Source: Anaerocolumna sp. AGMB13025
GTDB taxonomy: Bacteria; Bacillota; Clostridia; Lachnospirales; Lachnospiraceae
Direction: 5' to 3'
NCBI RefSeq assembly: GCF_029689925.1
Contig: NZ_CP121445.1
Location: 2,163,001 to 2,227,000 of the forward strand
Length of the DNA stretch: 64,000 nucleotides
The notes under the pieces were generated by a model that saw only the letters and a list, made by a program, of their open reading frames with translations, was not told the origin of the DNA and searched no databases. Positions 39,669 through 46,215 of the stretch are shown piece after piece (position 1 is the first letter of the stretch; every line of letters starts with the position of its first letter). Made by a program: the position numbers and the translations under genes.

Positions 39669-40890
39669 TCCCTATATAAAAGATTTTCCTGCTTTGAAAC
39701 AAACTGTTAACAGTAAGCGGCTGATTTATTTGGATAATGCCGCCACAACGCAGAAGCCCCAGACAGTGATTGATGCTTTGACTGCGTATTACAGCCAAGA
39801 TAACGCCAACCCCCATCGAGGCGCGTATGCACTCAGTGTACGGGCAACAGAGCTTTATGAAGCGGCGCGGGAAACCGTTCGGGAATTTATTGGAGCGGGC
39901 AGTACAAGAGAGATCGTGTTTACCAAAAGCGCCACAGAATCCTTAAATCTGCTTGCGTACAGTTATGGAATGAGCACCATTCAGGAAGGTGATGAGATTG
40001 TGGTTTCCATCGCAGAGCATCACAGCAATCTGGTACCATGGCAGCAAGTGGCTGCGGCTAAGAAAGCGAAGCTGGTCTATCTGTACCTTGATGAAAACGG
40101 AATGATTCCGAAGCGGGAGATTGAAACCAAAATCTCTCAAAATGCAAAAATTGTATCGGTTACCCATGCCTCCAATGTGTTGGGGGGCATGAGTCCCATG
40201 GAAAGTATTGTGAAGAAAGCACATGAGGTCGGAGCCGTTGTCATTGCGGATTTGACGCAGAGTGTTGCCCATAGAAAGCTTGATGTTGTGAAGCTTGATT
40301 TGGATTTTGCCGTATTTTCGGGTCACAAGATGTATGCACCTATGGGAGTCGGCGTGCTATATGGAAAAGAAAAATATTTAGAGCAGATGACGCCGTTTCT
40401 GTATGGGGGAGATATGATCGAAGCTGTGTTCGAGCAGTCAGCCACCTTTGCACCGCTCCCCCAAAAATTTGAGGCGGGAACTCAAAACGTGGAGGCGGCA
40501 GTGGGGCTGTCCGCAGCCATTCAGTATATCCAGACCATTGGATTTGACGAGATTCAAAGAATTGAAAAGCCTTTGATTCAGTATGCGCTGCAAAGACTCA
40601 GTGAGAATTCGTATCTCACCCTTGTAGGCAATCCAGATCCAGAAGACCGGACAGGGGTCATCTCATTTAACGTGAAGGAAGTTCACCCCCATGATGTTGC
40701 GTCCATTCTGGACGCTGACGGTATTTGTGTTCGTTCCGGTCATCATTGTGCACATCCGTTGATGAGCTATTTGGGACTGACCGCCACGGCACGCATCAGT
40801 TTGTGCTTTTATAATACGGAGGAAGATATTGATCGGTTGGCGGAGAGCTTGAAACATGTCAGGAGGTGGCTAGGGCTTGGATTTGAGTGA
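39661..40890 (+). CDS. sufS: SufS cysteine desulfurase
   Basis: A 409-residue PLP enzyme that releases sulfur from cysteine. The YLDNAATTQKPQTVIDAL start is typical of group II desulfurases, AEHHSNLVPWQ and the PLP-lysine segment FSGHKMYAPMGVG are present, and the active Cys is in the GICVRSGHHCAHP loop near the C-terminus. It overlaps sufD by eight bases and sufU by 14, so all three are coupled. The sulfur acceptor is presumably SufU. Confidence 0.96.
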   Translation: MFNPYIKDFPALKQTVNSKRLIYLDNAATTQKPQTVIDALTAYYSQDNANPHRGAYALSVRATELYEAARETVREFIGAGSTREIVFTKSATESLNLLAYSYGMSTIQEGDEIVVSIAEHHSNLVPWQQVAAAKKAKLVYLYLDENGMIPKREIETKISQNAKIVSVTHASNVLGGMSPMESIVKKAHEVGAVVIADLTQSVAHRKLDVVKLDLDFAVFSGHKMYAPMGVGVLYGKEKYLEQMTPFLYGGDMIEAVFEQSATFAPLPQKFEAGTQNVEAAVGLSAAIQYIQTIGFDEIQRIEKPLIQYALQRLSENSYLTLVGNPDPEDRTGVISFNVKEVHPHDVASILDADGICVRSGHHCAHPLMSYLGLTATARISLCFYNTEEDIDRLAESLKHVRRWLGLGFE

Positions 40891-41326
40891 AATTTATACG
40901 GAAGTGATTGCTGAACACAGCGTTTCCACAAAAAATAAAAGAGAAATGGAGAAGCCAGATTTCGTGATGGAAGGCGTTAATCCAAGCTGCGGAGATGAGC
41001 TGGCCATTGCGGTGAAGTTCTCTGGAACAACCATTGAAGATATTGCCTTTACCGGATCAGGCTGTGCGATTTCACAGGCATCCGCCTCAATCATGGCGGA
41101 TTTGCTGCGAGGAAAATCTCTGGAAGAGGCACAGTCGTTGATTGCACTTTTCTTGAGCATGATAAAACGTGAGATTACGGACGACGTAGCCATGGAAGCG
41201 CTGGAAGAAGCGGCTGCACTCAGGAACATTTCTAATATGCCGGCGCGGGTAAAATGCGCAGTTCTAGCTTGGCATACCATCCAGGAAGCAATTGAGAAGC
41301 AGAAGGCAAATGATAAATTGTATTGA
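40877..41326 (+). CDS. sufU: SufU sulfur-transfer protein
   Basis: A 149-residue IscU-like protein of the SufU type. The three zinc-site cysteines are in NPSCGDE, GSGCAIS and RVKCAVLAW, with the Asp of CGDE as fourth ligand, and the SufU-specific insertion between the second and third Cys is present. SufU accepts sulfur from SufS. TTG at 40,877 overlaps the end of sufS. A hundred-odd bases of degraded sequence follow before the next gene. Confidence 0.95.
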   Translation: MDLSEIYTEVIAEHSVSTKNKREMEKPDFVMEGVNPSCGDELAIAVKFSGTTIEDIAFTGSGCAISQASASIMADLLRGKSLEEAQSLIALFLSMIKREITDDVAMEALEEAAALRNISNMPARVKCAVLAWHTIQEAIEKQKANDKLY

Positions 41327-41500
41327 CTTTTAGATATTATTGTAGAAATTCTAATAGATTATTGGAGTAAGTGTCGTTGTAGATTTATGGAGAAGCGCGG
41401 AACTTGATGAGCGGATTACAGAGACATCAGAAATTGCTGGCGTGGAGAAGAATGCCCCAATTCATAACAAACAGATAAAACAAAGTAGGAGGGAAAATGT

Positions 41501-41926
41501 ATGATTAAGCTTACTGTGTCCAACGAGGATTATTTAAAAGCCATCTACGAACTGGATTGCGGCAATGGAGTCAGGATAGTAGACATTGCTGACAAACTGA
41601 ATGTGGCGAAATCAAGTACTTACGTTGCAGTAAGCCTTTTGCAAGAAAAAGAGCTAGTGGAACGTGATGGTGAACGTAGAGTTGTTCTTACCACTAAAGG
41701 AAAATCAGAGGCTGAATTAATAGTAAATAGGTTCTCAATTATTAAAACGTTTTTAAGTAAAATTTTTAAAATAGATGAAAAAAGTGCAGATGCTGAGGCT
41801 TGCGATTTAGAGCACGTCGTGAGCGTAGAGACTTCCCAGGCTATGATAGAAATCTTGAATTTCGTTAACGTCCATTGTCGATACTGCCAGAAAGAGAACT
41901 GCCCGATAAGCAGTCCGACATTTTAG
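41501..41926 (+). CDS. Second DtxR-type metal-dependent regulator
   Basis: A 141-residue iron-dependent-repressor-type protein with winged helix (NEDYLKAIYELDCGNGVRIVDIADKLNVAKSSTYVAVSLLQEKELV) and a dimerisation domain containing SADAEACDLEH, like the protein at 35,809. It has an additional C-terminal CRYCQKENCP motif with three Cys. The intact gene lies between sufU and feoAB, so it is a candidate iron sensor for the Feo genes. ATG at 41,501 follows AGGAGGG. Confidence 0.87.
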   Translation: MIKLTVSNEDYLKAIYELDCGNGVRIVDIADKLNVAKSSTYVAVSLLQEKELVERDGERRVVLTTKGKSEAELIVNRFSIIKTFLSKIFKIDEKSADAEACDLEHVVSVETSQAMIEILNFVNVHCRYCQKENCPISSPTF

Positions 41927-41984
41927 AACGCAAAACGGAAGTTCTAAATATATATGTATTATTTTTTAAATGATATTTATTAAT

Positions 41985-42024
41985 AGAAAAAGACCGCGTG
42001 TTGAATACACGCAGCCTTTTTCTA
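41985..42024. terminator. Bidirectional-looking terminator before feoA
   Basis: GCGTGT-TGAAT-ACACGC forms the stem top, extended by AGAAAAAG on the left and CCTTTTTCT on the right. It ends the DtxR transcript. Confidence 0.75.
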
Positions 42025-42065
42025 TTATGAGCTGTAATAATAATTCCAGAGGAGAAATGAACAAT

Positions 42066-42299
42066 ATGGATTTGAAAAATCTAAGTGATGCAAAACGTGG
42101 ACAAAAAGGGAAAATCCACAAAATTTCCGGAGATAGTCGATTTTTGAGCAGAATTACCTCCATCGGACTAACAATTGGCAATGAGGTGGAAGTAATTCAA
42201 AACAACAAAAAGCAGCCGCTCTTGGTTTTCGGTAGAGATACAATAATTGCAATTAACCGAAATGAAAGTGAAAGAATTGTTTTGGAGGTGACAGAATAG
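42066..42299 (+). CDS. feoA: FeoA ferrous-iron transport protein
   Basis: A 77-residue SH3-like protein: LSDAKRGQKGKIHKISGDSRFLSRITSIGLTIGNEVEVIQN is the FeoA pattern. FeoA stimulates FeoB. The ATG at 42,066 is favoured over one at 42,057, which lies too close to AGAGGAG. Its TAG overlaps the FeoB GTG by one base. Length is usual. Confidence 0.92.
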   Translation: MDLKNLSDAKRGQKGKIHKISGDSRFLSRITSIGLTIGNEVEVIQNNKKQPLLVFGRDTIIAINRNESERIVLEVTE

Positions 42300-44347
42300 T
42301 GGGAGTTCAGACAAATATAACGGTAAAGTCCTCTCAAGAGAATCAGACTGGCCTACATGCAGAACCTTTAATTGCATTGCTGGGACAACCGAACGCAGGC
42401 AAATCTACATTGTTTAATGGACTTACTGGTTCGCACCAACATGTGGGTAATTGGCCGGGTAAAACGGTAGAACAAAAAGAAGGGTACTTTATACAGGGCG
42501 GAAAAAAGTATACCGTTGTTGATTTGCCGGGTACATATAGTTTGTCAGCAAATTCTCAGGAGGAAGTTGTTACACGAGATTATATAGCAAAGGGAAAACC
42601 TGATCTGGTTTGTATCTTGGCAGACGCTTCGCAGCTGGAGAGAAGTCTTTTTTTACTCGCAGATTATGCGGGAATTACAGTACCCATTATTTTGTTAGTC
42701 AACATGATGGACGTTGCCGGAGAACAAGGAAAGAGAATTGACTCAGCTATAATTTCTAAAAAGCTGGGAATTCATGTGGTACCTTTTACTGCTTCTGATC
42801 TCAAGGAATATTCCACTTTCTATGATGCAGTGAAAAAGACTCTAAATAATCCTTGCACACTTAGGGCTGATGCACTTATGGATCTTTATAAGGAAATGCC
42901 GGATGCCCCATATCAAAGACTTTACGATCTGATGCCTTCAGAGGGTATCGGTGCCTATTCTCCTGCCTGGCTTTCGGCAAAGCTCATCGAAGGTGACCCA
43001 ATGGTTCTTGCAACCGTGGGCGAATTTCTTAAAGAATCAGAATTGGCTGAAGTAAACAAGTTGTTGTCAAGCGTAAAGGACGGTAGCTTGTTAACCGGTA
43101 ACTGCAAGTTTAGATGGATTGATAGTATTCTTAAAGGTGCCGTAATATCTACACGTGCAGACAAACCAAAGATGAGCCCATTTGACAGGGTCGCGACCAG
43201 TCGAACATGGGGAAAACCACTGGCGATTACTATCATTATACTAGCACTGATTGTTTCCTTAATTCCTGCTTTGCCGCTAATGCTTCTTGGCAAGACGGGT
43301 TTGGGCATTTTTGGAACTATTGTAGCAGAAACACTTACTTCTGTCGGTGTACCACATATATTAATTTCCTTGCTTTGCGATGCAATTATTGGAGCCATTG
43401 GTTTTGTTGTTTCTATGGTGGGGTTTGTGTTGGGAATAAGCCTTGTATTCGGTTTTTTGGAGGAAATTGGATATATGGCGCGAATTTCCTATGTGTTTGA
43501 TAATACCATGTCCAAACTTGGACTCCAGGGCAAAGCAGTTATGCCATTTCTCGTCAGCTTTGGATGCACCATAGGCGGGGCTGCTGGAACAAGGGTTATA
43601 GATACATGGGGACAAAGAGTTTTAACCATAGCGCTTGCATGGGCAGTGCCCTGCTCAGGCACATGGGCGGTGGTGGCGTTGGTAAGTGCTACCTTCTTTG
43701 GTGCAGGCGCACCGTTTGTGATTATCTCATTGTTTGCAACTGCTTTACTTCATATGCTAATCACCTCTAAGATATTTAGAAATTCGCTTGTGAAAGAATC
43801 GGATAAGACAGGACTGATTATGGAACTTCCGCCTTACCATAAACCAAAGTGGAAAAACCTATTCCGATTTTTATTGAACCGCCTAAAAGATGTATTCGTT
43901 CGTGCCTTTAAGCTTATCGTCTTGGTGTCAGTTGTTTTCTGGATGCTTTCTTATACAAACGACGGTGATATCACCCATAGCATCATTTATAAAATCGGAA
44001 CTTTTATTGAACCGGTTACTTCGATATTTGGATTAAAGTGGCAAATGTTTATGGCTTTTGTAGTTTCCGGTATGGGTAAGGAAGCTGCACTTGGAGTGCT
44101 TAATACATTGTTTAGTGTTGGTAGCACCGCAAATTTGAGTGACGCATTGCTAAATGGTGTTTCAAAAGCGGAAGCATTAGCGTTTATCTATGCGTTTACA
44201 TTTAATATACCCTGCATTTCAGCACTAGCTGCAACCTATGAAGAGACACATTCTTTAAAATGGGTCTTACGTATGACCGGTTACTATATTGCAGCTGCGC
44301 TGGTAATGTCCTTTATTGTTTACCATATTGGTTTATTGATTTTTTAG
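42299..44347 (+). CDS. feoB: FeoB ferrous-iron transporter
   Basis: A 682-residue iron transporter with an N-terminal G-domain (G1 GQPNAGKSTLFNGLTG near residue 30, G3 DLPGTYSLS, G4 NMMD near 137) and a C-terminal half of eight or more membrane helices including VMPFLVSFGCTIGGAAGTR and VPCSGTWAVVALV, with the conserved core Cys. GTG at 42,299 follows TTGGAGGTG. It is followed by a FeoC-like gene. Anaerobes use Feo as the main Fe(II) uptake system. Confidence 0.96.
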   Translation: MGVQTNITVKSSQENQTGLHAEPLIALLGQPNAGKSTLFNGLTGSHQHVGNWPGKTVEQKEGYFIQGGKKYTVVDLPGTYSLSANSQEEVVTRDYIAKGKPDLVCILADASQLERSLFLLADYAGITVPIILLVNMMDVAGEQGKRIDSAIISKKLGIHVVPFTASDLKEYSTFYDAVKKTLNNPCTLRADALMDLYKEMPDAPYQRLYDLMPSEGIGAYSPAWLSAKLIEGDPMVLATVGEFLKESELAEVNKLLSSVKDGSLLTGNCKFRWIDSILKGAVISTRADKPKMSPFDRVATSRTWGKPLAITIIILALIVSLIPALPLMLLGKTGLGIFGTIVAETLTSVGVPHILISLLCDAIIGAIGFVVSMVGFVLGISLVFGFLEEIGYMARISYVFDNTMSKLGLQGKAVMPFLVSFGCTIGGAAGTRVIDTWGQRVLTIALAWAVPCSGTWAVVALVSATFFGAGAPFVIISLFATALLHMLITSKIFRNSLVKESDKTGLIMELPPYHKPKWKNLFRFLLNRLKDVFVRAFKLIVLVSVVFWMLSYTNDGDITHSIIYKIGTFIEPVTSIFGLKWQMFMAFVVSGMGKEAALGVLNTLFSVGSTANLSDALLNGVSKAEALAFIYAFTFNIPCISALAATYEETHSLKWVLRMTGYYIAAALVMSFIVYHIGLLIF

Positions 44348-44358
44348 GAGGTGGCAGT

Positions 44359-44601
44359 ATGCTTACAGAAATACTTGCTTTACTGGAAGATGGGCAGGCT
44401 TGCTCGTTGGAAGAACTGGCTATGAAGTTGGAAAGCGATGTTCCTACCGTAAAAGCCCAAATAGAATATTTGGTGCAGCTTGGTTTTCTAAAGCAGATCA
44501 GAGCGGAAGTGCCGGCCTGCAATGGGTGTACCGGCTGCTCTCAAGGCAAGAGCTGTGATTTGGATTTTACTCCTTATCTGATGTGGGAGAGAGTCAAATA
44601 A
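44359..44601 (+). CDS. FeoC-like winged-helix protein with Cys cluster
   Basis: An 80-residue protein: an N-terminal winged-helix half (LTEILALLEDGQACSLEELAMKL) and a C-terminal Cys-rich half (CNGCTGCSQGKSC) that can bind a Fe-S cluster. This is the FeoC layout; FeoC protects or regulates FeoB. ATG at 44,359 follows TAGGAGGTG, 11 bases after feoB. It completes a feoABC cluster. Confidence 0.82.
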   Translation: MLTEILALLEDGQACSLEELAMKLESDVPTVKAQIEYLVQLGFLKQIRAEVPACNGCTGCSQGKSCDLDFTPYLMWERVK

Positions 44602-44728
44602 AGTCTAATGTGAAGAGCCTCAAGATTATATTAAATAAATTTAGTAGTTTAAAAAAATGGGATCTATGATAAATGGTAATGAACCACCAAATAATTCAGA
44701 GTCACATAAAAATTTGCTGAATAGTAAA

Positions 44729-44812
44729 TTTGGGCAAACCAGCCAAAAGGTAGGGACGCAAAGCCATAGGATCTAAGGCGTTTTCGGACGTTATGATAGC
44801 CTGGCTGCCAAA
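44729..44812 (+). ncRNA. Cyclic-di-GMP-I riboswitch (GEMM)
   Basis: The segment has the class-I c-di-GMP aptamer layout: P1 formed by TTTGGGCA and TGCCAAA, the conserved ACC-AGCC-AAAAGG-TAGGGACGCAAAGCC block and the GATAGCC-TGGCTGCC 3' part. The GACGCAAAGCC and GATAGCC motifs are diagnostic. It stands alone after the feo cluster, and the transcribed gene it controlled is not directly downstream. Confidence 0.88.
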
Positions 44813-44819
44813 ACTATGC

Positions 44820-44865
44820 AGGGCCTGCCCTCTCTAATATAAAGGGTAGGCCCTTGCTTACTTTT
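44820..44865 (+). terminator. Terminator of the riboswitch expression platform
   Basis: AGGGCCTGCCCT and AGGGTAGGCCCT form a 12-bp stem with an 11-base loop, followed by TTGCTTACTTTT. It begins eight bases after the aptamer, so it is the likely regulated terminator. Confidence 0.8.
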
Positions 44866-44887
44866 ATGAGTTTTGACAGATAACAGG

Positions 44888-44922
44888 ATACCGGCTTTCG
44901 CCTGCTCTTGCGAAAGAGGTAT
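44888..44922 (+). promoter_or_regulatory. Hairpin upstream of a leader frame
   Basis: ATACC-GG-CTTTCGC-8-base loop-GCGAAAG-A-GGTAT is a nested hairpin with a 7-bp upper stem. The AGAGGT ribosome site of the following short frame is in its right arm, so ribosome access can be controlled. Confidence 0.55.
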
Positions 44923-44926
44923 TCCT

Positions 44927-44968
44927 ATGAAATCATATATATTTCGTCTTATTGCGAGGTGGAGCTAA
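44927..44968 (+). CDS. 13-residue leader peptide frame
   Basis: ATG-AAA-TCA-TAT-ATA-TTT-CGT-CTT-ATT-GCG-AGG-TGG-AGC-TAA, behind AGAGGT, encodes MKSYIFRLIARWS. It is followed by a terminator at 45,026. Hairpin, short frame and terminator are the layout of translation-dependent attenuation seen before ribosome-protection and other antibiotic-inducible genes. No resistance gene follows, so it may be a relic. Confidence 0.4.
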   Translation: MKSYIFRLIARWS

Positions 44969-45025
44969 AAACGGCGCAATCCGCCTAACCCACTTTTTAC
45001 ATACACAATTTCATAAGCATATTCT

Positions 45026-45069
45026 AAAAAAGTCAGTATTTTGTCGTTGGCAAGCTACTGACTTTTTTT
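45026..45069 (+). terminator. Intrinsic terminator
   Basis: AAAGTCAGTA and TACTGACTTTTTTT form a 10-bp stem with a 17-base loop, followed by a T-run. It lies after the leader frame. Confidence 0.8.
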
Positions 45070-45153
45070 GTTCGACAAAATTAACGCTTAATTTACAAAT
45101 TATCCCATATTTTAAGACCAAAAGCCATATAAGGCTCCGATGTCGTTCCCCAC

Positions 45154-45194
45154 CCTCCAGACTTTGGATTTTTCAAAAATTCAAAGTCTGGAGG
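45154..45194 (+). promoter_or_regulatory. Long hairpin covering the ribosome site of the sigma-like gene
   Basis: CCTCCAGACTTTG (45,154-45,166) pairs exactly with CAAAGTCTGGAGG (45,182-45,194). The inner ATTTTT/AAAAAT adds five or six more pairs. The right arm contains GGAGG, the ribosome site of the gene at 45,203, so translation should depend on melting. Confidence 0.65.
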
Positions 45195-45202
45195 AAAGGA
45201 AT

Positions 45203-45697
45203 ATGAAAAATTACAAAGACAGTGATTATGCCCTCAATAAATTCAGCGAGGGTATTGTATATAAATTCGCAGACCGCATTGTAGAAATCACGCTGGAGGA
45301 CTATCTTGCGGAGAACCCTGGCAAGACGGCACAGGACTTTTTGGAGCTGAAAGCCTTATCGGATGAAATCTATCACCAGCAAGTCATACACGAAAATAGG
45401 ACAAGCCGTTTGGATGTGAGCATCAATGGGCTAGAGGAAACAGAGCAGCTTGCCGCCCCGCCCCTTGATTTAGATTTGATACATAAAAGCGATACCACAA
45501 AAGCCAAGGAAGCTGCAAAGAGGCTACTGGACAGTGGAGAATTGACAGAAATCCAGCGGCGACGGTTTATTCTGCATTTCTTGGAGGGCTTATCCTACCG
45601 GCAGATTGCCGGCTGTGAAGGGGTACATTTCACCTCTGTCCACGAAAGTATCGAGGCGGCTACGGCAAAGCTGCAAAATTTTTTTAAAAAAATTTAA
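45203..45697 (+). CDS. Sigma-70 region-4-like regulator
   Basis: A 164-residue protein. The N-terminal 100 residues are acidic and unassigned. The C-terminal part TEIQRRRFILHFLEGLSYRQIAGCEGVHFTSVHESIEAATAKL is a sigma-factor region-4-type helix-turn-helix. No region 2 is visible, so it is not a full sigma factor; related small proteins are common near the recombination module of clostridial conjugative elements. A long hairpin over its ribosome site suggests translational control. It lies before a long noncoding stretch. Confidence 0.78.
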   Translation: MKNYKDSDYALNKFSEGIVYKFADRIVEITLEDYLAENPGKTAQDFLELKALSDEIYHQQVIHENRTSRLDVSINGLEETEQLAAPPLDLDLIHKSDTTKAKEAAKRLLDSGELTEIQRRRFILHFLEGLSYRQIAGCEGVHFTSVHESIEAATAKLQNFFKKI

Positions 45698-46215
45698 TTT
45701 CGTACCCCTACACCCCCCTGTTTTTTTGACATTGGGTGAAAGGATTTTCCGATTTCCTTTCGCCTGAACATTGAAAACAGAATACGGGTGTGACGGGTAC
45801 ATCACTGGCAGGAGGAGCGACACGCTGGGACACGCCAAGACGAGGGCAATGCCCTCCGAGCGATTATGTCTGCGGCAGTTACGCCCCGTGGTGGGACGGA
45901 TTGCGACGATCCCTGCCGGTCATCATGGTACTTCTGCTTTGAACGCTTCACCGCATTGAGCAGCCCGGCAGACGGCCGGGAGAACGCATCACCCTCATTT
46001 GAGAAAGAGTGAGGGGCGGCTTTTATGGAGTCCGGCATCACCAGCCGGATCGCCTGTCACACCTTTGCTTTGATATAAAAATCTATCGTGTTCTATCGGA
46101 GCGATAGAAACCATGCGGCGGAACAGGCTTTTGAGTCAACAAACTTTCAACCCTTTTCCTGATTCCGCCGCATTCTTGTGTCGCTCCTTTAGGCAAGCAA
46201 AGGAGGCAAAATATT
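45698..46215. other. Hairpin-rich noncoding stretch, candidate origin region or structured RNA
   Basis: No gene is convincing in these 518 bases. They contain GAGGGC-AAT-GCCCTC (45,841-45,855), TCTATCG...CGATAGA (46,082-46,108) and a 15-bp hairpin from ATGCGGCGGAA-CAGG to CCTG-A-TTCCGCCGCAT (46,113-46,173). Such structure just upstream of a helicase gene in a conjugative element is compatible with an origin of transfer, a replication origin or regulatory RNA. Confidence 0.5.
46113..46173. repeat. GC-rich 15-bp inverted repeat upstream of the helicase gene
   Basis: ATGCGGCGGAACAGG pairs with CCTGATTCCGCCGCAT with one bulged base, enclosing a 30-base loop. It ends 42 bases before the DinG-like ATG. 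Confidence 0.65.

Noticed and set aside
41340..41490. Possible gene fragment between sufU and the second dtxR
   Set aside because: A translation such as ELDERITETSEIAGVEKNA looks like part of a real protein, but I cannot assign it and it has no start or stop context; too weak to annotate.
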